Assembly (NCBI GenBank): GCA_020091685.1 | Contig: CM034613.1 | Coordinates: forward strand, 20,336,059-20,400,058 | Length of the DNA stretch: 64,000 nucleotides | DNA from: Lutjanus erythropterus | Taxonomy: Eukaryota; Chordata; Actinopteri; Lutjaniformes; Lutjanidae | Direction: 5' to 3' | Part shown: piece by piece, positions 14,481 to 24,640 of the stretch | Layout: each line of letters opens with the position of its first letter | Position numbering within the stretch: position 1 is the stretch's first letter | Notes under the pieces: generated by a model | Database searches by the model: none | Told to the model about the DNA's origin: nothing | What the model saw: only the letters and a program-made list of their open reading frames with translations | Translations under genes and position numbers: made by a program

Positions 14481-14789
14481 AACTTTACATCATTATTTTA
14501 ATTTTCACTGAATAATACATTAAAACAATTATGGTTTGTCATTTTTTTCAGGAATCTGTACTTCACAGAAGTGTCTAGAGAATGATGTGTCAGCCAGAAC
14601 GCCTCTGCAGCAACATTTAGTTTAAAATGGTATTGTGACAAACATTTTGCCTTCAACAAATACTGTGCATCCTGCAATTTGCAGTAGACTGTATAGCGAT
14701 TTCGATAACATTTCTATTAAATGTTCAGCTCTAATGGAAATGACCATCCTCTATATTCTATAACTTATGATTAACTATATTTTTCTAGC

Positions 14790-14937
14790 TACATTTGGGG
14801 ACAATCAGGTGGGAAACACTGATTGACACATTTTATGATTTTCTGACATTTTATAGACCAAACAACTAATTGATAAGTCGAGAAAATAACTGACAGATTA
14901 ATCGATAATAAAAAATAATCATTAGCTGCAGCCCTAT
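14790..14937. repeat. ATTAATC-type MITE fragment, inverse orientation
   Basis: GGGAAACACTGATTGACACA, TTTTCTGACATTTTATAGACC, GATTAATCGATAATAAAAAA and AGCTGCAGCCCTA are the inverse of the family's left half. Only that half is present. It lies 310 bases from a copy in the opposite orientation. Confidence 0.75.
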
Positions 14938-15662
14938 GTTAAGTAAAAGAGTGACTCATTTATAACATTTATAAATGGTGCAAATGGGTTGTTGCACTTC
15001 CACTGAAGCCAAAGTCCTCACTGGCTCAAACATTAAAATCCTGATTCAGTACTGATGCCTTCAGTATTGATTATTTCAGAAACTGTTTGTTCTCAGTGAG
15101 ATTTGTCCAGTCATGCATATGCAGATATGTACTGTGGCTGACCTCATGCTTGCACTTGTCTCTGTTTGTGTACTATCACTGCATATATCTTGGGTTGTCT
15201 CTTGCCCGACACTGATCTGCAAAGCTTTTTACTGTATTAACTAGTTGTGTTGGAAAATGTTATGCAGGATAGCAGGATAAAACATAAGCCAAAGTAATTA
15301 AATGCAAATCGGAGTAAATGAAGCATTAATTCAACAGCTATGAGGTAATGCCTTGTGGTAACATTTTTACTGTTTATGTTTTATTGCTTAATGTTGTTTA
15401 GCGCTGTTCAAGGCCCTGGATATACAACATGAGGCATAATTAGCAATGATAATTCATACTGACACAAAAGAAAGGAGGACATCCATCACGAACAGACCAC
15501 AATGGACACAGCAGCTTGTTCTCAACTACTTCAGTGCAAAAGACGGAGCTAGCCGTGGTGCTGAAAAGCAGCTCATTCGGAACAATAAACCTTACGGGGC
15601 TGCCTTTCATATATCGCCTTTCTGAAACTCAGGGATACGGTACTAAAAGAGAGAGGAAATGT

Positions 15663-15950
15663 CTAGGGGAGCCTCTGGCAGGCACTGACAGAAGTTGCAA
15701 TGGTGATCAGAGAGAGCTCCAAGGCACCGATGCAAAGAATCACTGCACCGAGGAAGCAGCTCTTGGGAGGATCAACCCATGGCTCGGTGGCTGTAGCATT
15801 TTTGTAGGCGATCGTTACGTTTTGAGATTTCCCCGAGGAAACCACGATGCGGCAGCCCACCGGAGACAAAGCGGTGGGGGCTTTAGACAGTGAGGAAAGA
15901 GAAAAGGGCTGAAGAGTTTGATTTGGTTTCTCTGTACAAGAATCTGCAAA
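15663..15950 (-). other. Exon-like open frame, product unrecognised
   Basis: On the minus strand a frame is open for 95 codons from about 15950 to a TAG at 15665-15663. A polypyrimidine stretch ending TCTAAAG at 15881 could be a splice acceptor inside it. The peptide has Ser/Thr/Pro-rich sequence, PVGCRIVVSSGKSQNVTIAY with NVT and NAT sequons, and a hydrophobic run (FLGAVILCIGALELSLITIA) that could span a membrane. It is richer in CG dinucleotides than the surrounding DNA. The plus strand is also open (15516-15893), so this may be base-composition chance. I do not recognise a family. It could be a last exon, a pseudo-exon or nothing. Confidence 0.25.
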
Positions 15951-16375
15951 TACTTAGAAATATAAGCCAGAAACAAATGCCATGCATATCTCAAGCCTCC
16001 TAGACTGACCTGCTACTTGATTAATGAGAAACCTGGTCAGGAGTGGGAGCGAGAGGAAAACAGGTGAAACCCTAAAACTTTAAAGATTTACGTTTATTAG
16101 TGTTAACATGAATGCCGAATGTTTGCCAAGTGAGTTAGAATCTGTTTATGATTTGTAAGAAATCACCAATAATCTTGTAGGAGTCAATGAAGAGATAAAT
16201 AGAGCAATATCTTAATAACGGTCTTTGCTTTACATTGACATACAAGTGACAGTCATAAACAGCTGATGAACTTACAGTGCAGGCTTCATTGCTTGCATAT
16301 CAGTGTTTCGTGTCCTTGCAACCAGCCTGAGCTGGGGAAGAGGGGGCAGGGGTGGGGAGAAACAACTCGCTTCAA

Positions 16376-16428
16376 CCATAGATCCTATATTAAATAGGAA
16401 TTCAACCTATTTAATATACCGTCTATGG
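16376..16428. repeat. Near-perfect 23-bp inverted repeat
   Basis: CCATAGATCCTATATTAAATAGG and CCTATTTAATATACCGTCTATGG are inverse copies with two or three mismatches and a 7-base loop. The following GGCTCCAACTTTCGCTTTGG suggests it is part of a dispersed repeat rather than a gene signal. Confidence 0.75.
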
Positions 16429-17350
16429 CTCCAACTTTCGCTTTGGACTGCAAAAGTCATTTCTGAATGCTAGGGTCTAACATTTTTCTCCTTTAAGAGT
16501 GAAAGTAAAAAGTTAACAGCCATCCAAGTGTTGAAATAAACTACTTTTGGGAAGAGAACTGCAATCAGTATCATTCAATAATGTAGGCAAACACCTACGA
16601 ACTCACATTTAATAATGAAATATTCTATAACTAAGAAATTAAAGTCAGCTGAGCAACAGTCAGTGGCTCATTCTGATCAAAAACTGAATATTGTGTCCAT
16701 GATATGGCTTATTCAGCCCTTTTCGAAACACGTATCCAAGTCTGCATGCCCTCATTAGTTGGCATGCATTGTACTATTTAAACTATTTTAGGAGTTGCAT
16801 AATATATTGTTTCTCATTCTTCATGGTGGGTAAGGGATAGTAATGGGAAATCTAAATTCCAGAGACATAACTATATGAAACATTTGCTGAGGGAGTATTA
16901 AGTTGGAGAGGAATACCTCTAGACAGTTCAAATCTTTTCAAAACCTTCAACGTATGACTCATGTCCTTAACAAAGGCTAATTAGAAGTCAATTAGGTGTG
17001 CAAACAAACATTAACCTGAGCCAGGAATGATGAGCAGTTAACTGCTCTTCTGGCTCTGAGAGAGGCAGTGAGGAGCCTGAGGGGAAACCTATGGACTATA
17101 ACTGAGCGATCATTATTCTGGATACCGGCCAAGTGCTGTGGAGGGTGGGGTGGTACCCAGGAGAGAATCTGTGCAACTGAATCCATTATGGTGGTGTTTT
17201 GTTTTTCCAACAGATGCCCCTGTGCCCATATACTTGCATTCAATTTTCATAAAGGGGCTCAAAAGTTTTGTGTACACAAAGTGTTGCCACACCGGCAGAT
17301 AAACATGAAAACGCTTCACTGCAACTGGGATTTCTAAACCTTACCAACCC

Positions 17351-18510
17351 ACACAAAATTATAATTCCCTGCAGGTAAAATCATTCAGCAGAAACTCAAA
17401 TAAAGAATAACAAAAAATGGCTGCTGCTCTGCTGAATTTTTGGAAAAAAGTGACCAACTTCGCCCCTGTACGAGACCATCGAACAACCACATTTTCCTTT
17501 CAAGGGAAGTCAACACATGTGACAGACGTAAGAAATTTACATTGCAGAAGCATGCAAACTAAACTTTTGCAAAAGAAAAGAATTTCAACCAAACTCCCTT
17601 AAAAATGTATAACAATTTAATGAGTGCAGGAATTACAACTACAAAGAGACTAGGTAACCTAAAGTTACCTCCTATAAATAGATGATGTCCACACCTGTGA
17701 ACCACATAAGTGAAACTGCAAGTTTTACAACTTATCTGATAGTCCTAAAATCACAAAATTTAACTTATACTGCATCAGGTGTAAATTATTTTGACCGAAA
17801 AGCAAGACCATACTAAACTGTTATTCTTTTGCACGGAGACTTGCTTGACGTTTCCTTTCCAAAGCAAACAAAATGTTAAACCCCAGCAGGTGAAATTATT
17901 CTGCAGAACAAAAATGGCCGCTGCCCAGCCGAGTTTCTGCCAAAGTGACTAAAGTCAGTTGCACAAAAGACCAGCCAACCATATTTTCCTTTCAAGAGAA
18001 GGCAAAAGTCTCGTAGTGACAAAAAACTTAAGTTGCAGAAGCATGCAAGCTAAACTTTAGCATAAGAAAAAAAATACGCCAAACTCCATTTTAAAATCTA
18101 TCAATTTAATGTTGCCTCAGGCTGCATAACCTAAAGTTACGTATAAATTGACAATGTCCTTGAAAATGAGAGATAATGCCCATCACCTGTCAATCAATCA
18201 CTTACATAAAATTAGAACTTTTTACAACTTAATTAAATTGCTGGCTTCCGCCATCAACACTCTCTTCTGGTGTAACGATAATGAGGAAGCAAACATTATC
18301 GTTAAGATTCAAAAGTTAATCATTTCAAATTAATAATTTGTTTATTGCTGCATTGGCTGCAAGCCGAATCAAGGAGTGGCCCTTTAACCATGTAAATTTT
18401 AAATTATCCTGTGTCAGGATTCAGTTTTTTTACCGATATGCAAGGCAATATTAAATCATCATTTTTATACGAGGAGTTTCGCGTGACCTTTTCTCCATGC
18501 AAGATCGAAC
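17351..18510. repeat. Diverged local direct duplication (two copies, period about 525-600 bp)
   Basis: Copy A (17351-17865) and copy B (17876-18510) share blocks in the same order: CTGCAGGTAAAATCATTC / CAGCAGGTGAAATTATTC, AAAAATGGCTGCTGC / AAAAATGGCCGCTGC, ATTTTCCTTTCAAG, GCAGAAGCATGCAA, CCTAAAGTTAC, and GCATCAGGTGTAAATTATTTTGACCG / GTGTCAGGATTCAGTTTTTTTACCG. Copy B has an extra segment near 18200-18380. No transposon ends were recognised. Confidence 0.75.
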
Positions 18511-18699
18511 AGAGCAGATACACAAATCACTAAATTGTCGGTGGACGCTCAAACACATGCGACCACTGTCCTACCAGGAGAAGAAACAGCAGCATCCACC
18601 CGGGCAGAAATGGTCTCCACTCTCTTTGCGTCCATAGTTTGATCCGTATGTGGACTTTTCCTCGTGGACAGGTCCTGGTTTCAGCGGCTCAGTAGTACA

Positions 18700-18800
18700 C
18701 GGCTGGTACTAGTTGCTGCTCATTCAACTCCCAAGTTTCGCAGTGAGTGCGAGCGCCGGAACGCCGCACGTTCTCGCGGCTCTTAACGGGAGCGCGCACA
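18700..18800. promoter_or_regulatory. Dense CpG cluster, possible unmethylated promoter element
   Basis: Twelve CG dinucleotides fall within about 75 bases (18737-18797, for example GAGCGCCGGAACGCCGCACG), in a region where CG is otherwise rare. No TATA box or coding exon is attached. It could be the start of an unrecognised transcript, or local composition beside a TG microsatellite. Confidence 0.3.
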
Positions 18801-18809
18801 AGTGGGTGA

Positions 18810-18841
18810 GTGTGTGTGTGTATGTGTGTGTGTGTGTGTGG
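18810..18841. repeat. (TG)n microsatellite
   Basis: About 32 bases of TG with one TATG interruption, directly next to the CpG cluster. Confidence 0.9.
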
Positions 18842-19130
18842 TCTCAGTGACTGGAGATTAGGAAAATGCCTTTGGTTCAAGGTACCTTAAACATTGCTGA
18901 AAAGATTGACCAATTAATCGATCGATTAACAATTTAGGTAATTGACTGATTATCATTTCTGGAGCTAGGAGCCAGCTAAACAAATTTGTTTGTTTCACAT
19001 AATTGCAAATTTTCCTTTGGTTATGGATGGAACTTTCTATTTCTATTCTCTACAAAGAAGTAATAATGAAAAATAATTGTTAAATGCAGCCATAATTATA
19101 CATTTGAGCCACATGCTAACTGTATTACTT

Positions 19131-19450
19131 AAAGGGATAGTCCACCCAAAAGAAAAAAGAAAAAGAAAATTCAGTCATCATCTACTCACCCTCACGCCGA
19201 CTGAGGGTTGGGTTTATTTTGTTGGTCCGCAAAACACTGCTGGAGTTTCACAGGAAAACAGCATTGCAGAATCTCCCAAACAATGTAAGTGAATGGTGAC
19301 CAGTCCTCAAATGGAAAAAACAACAGAATAAAACATAATATGCTCCCATATCGCTCGTCTGGTGTAATCCAAGTCTCATAACTTGGATCCCTTCTCTTCC
19401 ATCCATGTGGACTTGTGCATCCTACAGACCTACAGATTTTTTTTTTCATC
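19131..19450. repeat. TTAA-AGGGATAGTCCACCC element (non-autonomous DNA transposon)
   Basis: It starts TTAAAGGGATAGTCCACCCA, then ATTCAGTCATCATCTACTCA and CCCTCACGCCGA. These are the hallmark left end of a very common teleost element with TTAA target sites. The right end was not located. The copy may continue past 19450. Confidence 0.7.
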
Positions 19451-20109
19451 ACATTCACTGGATTGCAACAAAATCTTATCTCACAGCAACCTGTGGTCAA
19501 TTCAGAATTCACTCTATATTCTTCAAAATATGCAAAATCATATGTCTCCATTCAAATGCTACCAAAATAGACAGTCATTCTCTAGATGTGAAATATCAAG
19601 TGTCAAATGTGAAGTGAGAGTGCAGTGATTTTTAATATTTTGCTTTAATTTGTACTGTATGCACAACATATGTGTGATTTTTTTTTCAGAATTTTATCAC
19701 AACCATTTTAAGTTTAAACAGACAAAAATGCCCCAGTTTTGCACGTCTGAAGTCACTGTTTCAATTCTCATTTTGCATACTTACACTTCTTGAGTGCATC
19801 AATGCATTCACACTGACATTTACAGCTAAATGAAGTGCACTGCGAGTACCCAGATGTTGTACTCAAAACGGCCAAAAATTTGATTGTGGAACGCTGGACA
19901 CTTATCCTCAAAGGTCACCAAATCCTTGTTTATTAGAAGCATCCCAATGCTCGCAGCCTACTGAAAATCTTCTTGCAGGCATTTGTGAGCACCCCTTCCA
20001 TGTATTTTTGTGAATTGGTTGTCTGTACTCTGTCTCTTTTTCACAGCTGGGGGTAACTCAAGTTTGTGTCTCTCATGAATTATCAAATTATACATAAAAA
20101 GTACAAACT

Positions 20110-20490
20110 GGAGCTTGGTATGGGCTGAAACATCTTAAAAGCTATCATGAATGCTACAGTTTATTTAGACAAGGATGTGGGTCCTAAAGTTTGGGGATGG
20201 CTCTTTTCTGTTTAAACTTGGTTTTTCCAGTTGGGGGTAGAAGAAGTTGACTGGCCTCCACAGAGTCCTGACCTCAACCCCATCCTCAACACATGGGATG
20301 ACTTGGAACACTGACTGCCTTATGCCAGGCCTTATCACCAGCAGTGTGTGACCTCTTGTGGCTTAGTGGGGAGCAAATCCCTGCAGCAAGGTTCCAAAAA
20401 ATTGAGGAAATCCTTTCCAGAACAGTGAATGAGTCACATTAATGCCCATAGTTCATCATGTATGGGTCTAATGTTCTGGCGTCCGCATAC
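20110..20490 (+). pseudogene. Tc1/mariner transposase fragment, degraded
   Basis: The plus strand retains CTGGCCTCCACAGAGTCCTG followed by ACCTCAACCCCATC, which decodes to the WPPQSPDLNPI motif at the end of Tc1-type DDE transposases. GAGCAAATCCCTGCAGCAAG (EQIPAA) follows. Upstream AAGTTTGGGGATGGCTC matches the region before it. Frames are broken and no terminal repeats were found, so it is a dead fragment. Confidence 0.8.
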
Positions 20491-20647
20491 TTTTTCACAC
20501 CCGATGGTCAAATCATTGTCCTTCAGTATCTCAGAACTCCAGCGATTCCAAGCTCGCATCTTCATCCGCTGGCATAAACTGAATTTATGGCGTCTCTGTT
20601 ACAGTGTGGTTTGTTTGGCACGCCATGGGCTACATTAAACATTAAGA

Positions 20648-22074
20648 CAGTGGTTCCCAAAGTGTGGTTCAGGGACCACCAGGGGTCTTTAACAGTGTTT
20701 TCATCATGAATCTCCCCACGAACTGCTAAGACAGTTACATAATTCTGCAGTAAGTCAAAACACTTTGGAATGCGGCCCGATAATACGAGTGAATGTGCAG
20801 ACAAATACTTACCGTACATCACACACAGTCAATGCACAGTTTCTCCCTTCTACTCTATTTTTCTCAATCTTGCAAGCAAACAAACTGCAGTATAAACAAA
20901 ATATCAGCCGTTGGACAGAGCAGTACGTCTTTGCACACGTAGTGTAGCTACACACTGAAACAAGCCCGCTCCCGCCAACAATAAAGCCCACGATGAAAAG
21001 ATAAACCCAGAATAAATCAGACATCCTCTTAGCGAGCCAAGACAACTGTCAGCTGTTTTGAAGATTAGACCATTTTTAACAACACGGCACATCTGTTTCA
21101 CGAAGGAGAGTTTGCTAAGGATCGCTTGACTGTCTCCCAAGAATACCACAGTTTTCTGTCTCGCTGTAAAAACACACACTCGGTTCAGTCCAACAACAGA
21201 CAGATTTAGACAAATCATGAAGCATTTGCTCAGCTAGCATTATGGGAAATTGCTGTCACTTTTCAAAAACAGGAGCTTCTCCCTTAAACTGTTCTGATGT
21301 GTGGCTACTTTGAACCACGGTGGAATGAATATTTTTAGACATGTTTATTTCTGGAATATACATGAATCATATGCAGCTGATAAAAAAAAAAAAAAAAAAA
21401 AAAAGGGGGAGTATGAGCCCGGCGCTCAAATGTTCCACATGGCTGACATGGATTTCGGAAGATTTATGAGAATAAAAAGGAATCGTGGAGCTTCAGTGAT
21501 TCATCAAAACAGATGTTGGTCAAGGTGAAAGGTGCATATAAACTACAGCAGGCCTGATGTTTTAATGTATTCACTTTATGGCCTGTAAGCATGGATTTCT
21601 AATCAAAACAGTTAATCAAATCTGAAAAATGCTGAGATTATTACCAGGCACTGCACTAAATGCTGTTTAGCCATGAAAGCAAACATATTTAACTTGAATA
21701 AATGCTGTTAATAAATGCTAAAACACTGTGTAACCAACCAAGTTGGGGTGTTGTAACATACTGGTACTGACAATAACCATGACATTAAAAACATGAAATA
21801 TGGATGTCATGTTAATACACATTATGTAAATAATCCTGTGCCTGTAAATACATACAGCTAGCTAGCTAACTAGCTTCTACCACATTGAGTGGCTACTACT
21901 GCTGCACAAAATCATGTTTGTATGGTTATAGACTCTCTCTCCACCTTCCTACATTCGTATTTAACTGATTTACCAAAAAATAAGACACAAAACGCACAAT
22001 ACACAAAGTTAAAGATGAATTTGATTTGATGTCCTGTTCATTCAACTTTGTTTCACCCCCTCAGTTTGGGAACC
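20648..22074. mobile_element. hAT-like element, about 1.4 kb, non-coding
   Basis: The left end CAGTGGTTCCCAAAGTGTGG and the right end (read in reverse) CACTGGTTCCCAAACTGAGG form an inverted pair of the type seen in hAT elements. The 8-base flanks (CATTAAGA and TTGTAAAG) are not an obvious duplication. No transposase frame is present. A 23-base poly(A) run interrupts the middle. It could instead be two independent insertions whose ends happen to face each other. Confidence 0.5.
21382..21404. repeat. Poly(A) run, 23 bases
   Basis: An uninterrupted A run ends in GGGGGAG. It may mark the tail of an old retroposed sequence or simple slippage. Confidence 0.85.
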
Positions 22075-23906
22075 AGTGTTGTAAAGCAACACATTAAGGT
22101 CACTTTTTAAGCTAGCTAATGTTAGCAAAGCACTAACTAGCTAACAAAGAATGATTGATGTAAATTAGGTAAAGAGTTACCTAGCGCTGTGCTAACATTA
22201 GCTAACTTTTGAAGTGCTTTTACTGTTCCCCCAAGCAGAGTCTTCCAGCCATCTTCAAAATCTGGTTTTCTTTTCAATTTGAAGAAAACAAAACCAGAAG
22301 AACAGGAAACAGGACAGGAGAAAGCTGACTAAGGCAGATAAGGCAATTCTTTTTGGTGGTTATGTGCAAGTTGTTTCCTAATTTGCGTTATGCTAAGCTA
22401 ATGTGCTTGCAGTCGTATGAGAGTGTCAAAATGTGTTTGTGAATCATCAAAAATGTCACTTTGGAATACAAAGAAAAGCATAAAATATTGTAAGCAGAGA
22501 TAGAAAACCTGTTGTTGTTCCAGCTGTTCAATATTTGGACACCTCCATTCACATACATCTATAGCCTCTGTCCAAGCCCTCTAGTGTGCAGACAAGACAA
22601 ATACATTCCAGCAGACAACCTTCAATTTCCGAGATGTGTGTGCGAGAAGGGGGGGGGGCTACTGTCTGCAACTGTCACTGTGAACAATGACGGATACCGT
22701 TTTTGAGGTGGCTATAAATAACAGAGCACCTGGACAGAAAGATGAAGCCAAAATCTGCTCTGGCACAGGTAGATGGATGGCAAATGCGAGGGCATTAATG
22801 AGAGCGCAGGTCCACCAACACATGGGGACGAGAGCTCTGCAGATGGCCTGATGTCATCATTATATGACACTGTGTGTGTATGTGTGTGTAACTTTCTGGA
22901 AAAAGATGGAAAATGGCATTAGAGAGTGACCGATCCTCATTTTTTTCTAATAATCGTGGGAAGAATTTGTGGGAAAGTGACATTAAAATATTAAAACAGT
23001 CCGCAGAGAACTTTGATTTTATGCTTGCAGACAATAAATATATTTATTTCATTAAGTGAAGTGTCTCATATTGGAAAAAACTATTTCACTACAGAGGCAT
23101 TCAGCCCTCCTCTCCCTCCTTCGAGATCACCAAATGAGCATCTATTTCTGTCCTCCTCTCCGATGGTGCCCAAACTTTAATCATGATATATTTTGGTTTG
23201 CACAAGATCTCTTTGCTGGGCTTAATGAGGAGACCGTGCCGATATTAGAATTCCATCACTTCGATTCAACTAAACACACAGTTAAAAAATGAACATAATA
23301 TCTTCATCAAACACGTTCCAGGAGTCTGGAGAGTACAGCGGGGTTCACACGGGGCTCCGCAATACAAGACACGAGTCAATTATGAGGTGGAAATTGTAGC
23401 TGATTTTGCAGTCTTGTGTGGTTTAACAGGATGAGATTGCAACCTCCGACCGATGACGGGCAGATTCTCGATTTGTGACACCATTATTTAAGGTGGCTCT
23501 TACAGCCGGCTCCTCTGCCAAGAACTCCTCTGGACACCGTAATCAGTTTGAATGAAATAAGACGGAAAGGCAAAGCATTCATCTTATTCAGACTGAATGT
23601 CACGAAGGCGATCTCAGAACCCATTAATGTGCTTTTACCAAAGAGTGTAATACAGAGAGGTAATAGGCTCCGTATCTCTCTGGTTTTGTCCTAGAGATGT
23701 CACGGGACTGTCAAATACGAGCTTGAACTTTAAGGACACAGTCAGCAAATTAGCTGGGGTTCTTCAGCTGGTTCTGCTCAAGATTTTTTTTTTTTAATTT
23801 TGGTGCTATTTGACAATAAAAAGACCTTTAATTATTTTGCACTTTTCAAGTTAATTTACAAAGCACTTAACATACAGTTCTAAAGAGATAATAGAGCACA
23901 GTGAAA
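22075..23906. other. Intergenic; GCTAGC/GTTAGC-rich patch, otherwise single copy
   Basis: 22110-22210 holds inverse copies of GCTAGCTAATGTTAGC / GTGCTAACATTAGCTAAC around a 60-base loop. 23300-23690 is complex, non-repetitive sequence without an open frame and might be conserved noncoding DNA. No gene was recognised. Confidence 0.45.
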
Positions 23907-24300
23907 TCATAAAGCAAGTCTAAAATAGTGAGTTTTTAAAACTGGCATGAAAGAAGGTAAAGTGTACCTTCCACAACATTTTAAGGTTTGACCGAGGAAC
24001 GACCTACCAGAGGATCTCATGTTGGACTTGGGCTCGTGGGTGGTCAGGAGGTCAGCTATATATTCTGGCGCTAACCCCCTACGAGCCTTAAAAGCGAACA
24101 TTAAAAATGTTAAAATCTATTCTGAGATGGACTGGGAGCCAATGAAGTGGTTTCAAAACTGGTGTAATGTGTTTTCTCCTGTCGGACCTGGTTATGAGTC
24201 TGGCTGTGGAACTTTGAATCAGCTAAACTTATTGAGGTTTTGTTATGTGAGGCACTGGAGCTGATTAATAATTCCCAGTTACTACACAGAATGACCTTCC
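23907..24300 (-). pseudogene. LINE reverse-transcriptase ORF 3' fragment, degraded
   Basis: The minus strand translates to FKARRGLAPEYIADLLTTHE, then RSSGRSF, and a tail VLKTHYFRLAL. These match the C-terminal end of LINE ORF2 proteins common in fish, which read VFK..GLAPxYLxxLL and LKTHxFxLA. The usual segment between them is scrambled. Sequence on the 24110-24300 side belongs with it or with a related repeat. Confidence 0.7.
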
Positions 24301-24424
24301 TGACAGATAAGCATAAAACCAATCTGAAACCAAACCTGAGATGCCCACCCGATTTTTAAGACCTTTTTTTTTATGCCTCCATGCCAAAGAGAACCGTGGC
24401 CAGAAGCTTTATACTTTTTGGTCA

Positions 24425-24640
24425 TCCCATATTTTGTGAATGTGATGTATCTCCAGAATGTCTTGAGGGAAGTTCTTCAAACTGGGTTTGTATGTCCACT
24501 TAGACTCAAAAATGAACTGATTAAATTTTGGTGATCAGAGGTCAACGTCACTGTGACCTCATGTCAGTTATATTCTCACTGATGCGACATCTCATGAACA
24601 CCTTGAGGGAATATTTTTTCAGGTTGTCTGGCAGAGATCT
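24425..24640. repeat. Teleost dispersed repeat with GGTCA / TGACC half sites
   Basis: GAATGTGATGTATCTCCAGA, CTTGAGGGAAGTTCTTCAAA, TGTCCACTTAGACTCAAAAA, AGAGGTCAACGTCACTGTGA and CACCTTGAGGGAATATTTTT follow the order of a repeat common in percomorph genomes (from memory). Two CTTGAGGGAA units show it is internally repeated. Confidence 0.65.

Noticed and set aside
15516-15893. 125-codon plus-strand open frame
   Set aside because: No recognisable domain, unlikely residue order, and it is antisense to the more coding-like minus-strand frame.
19780-20109. Possible 5' part of the Tc1 element
   Set aside because: The sequence upstream of the transposase relic has no transposase motif or matching terminal repeat and may be a different repeat.
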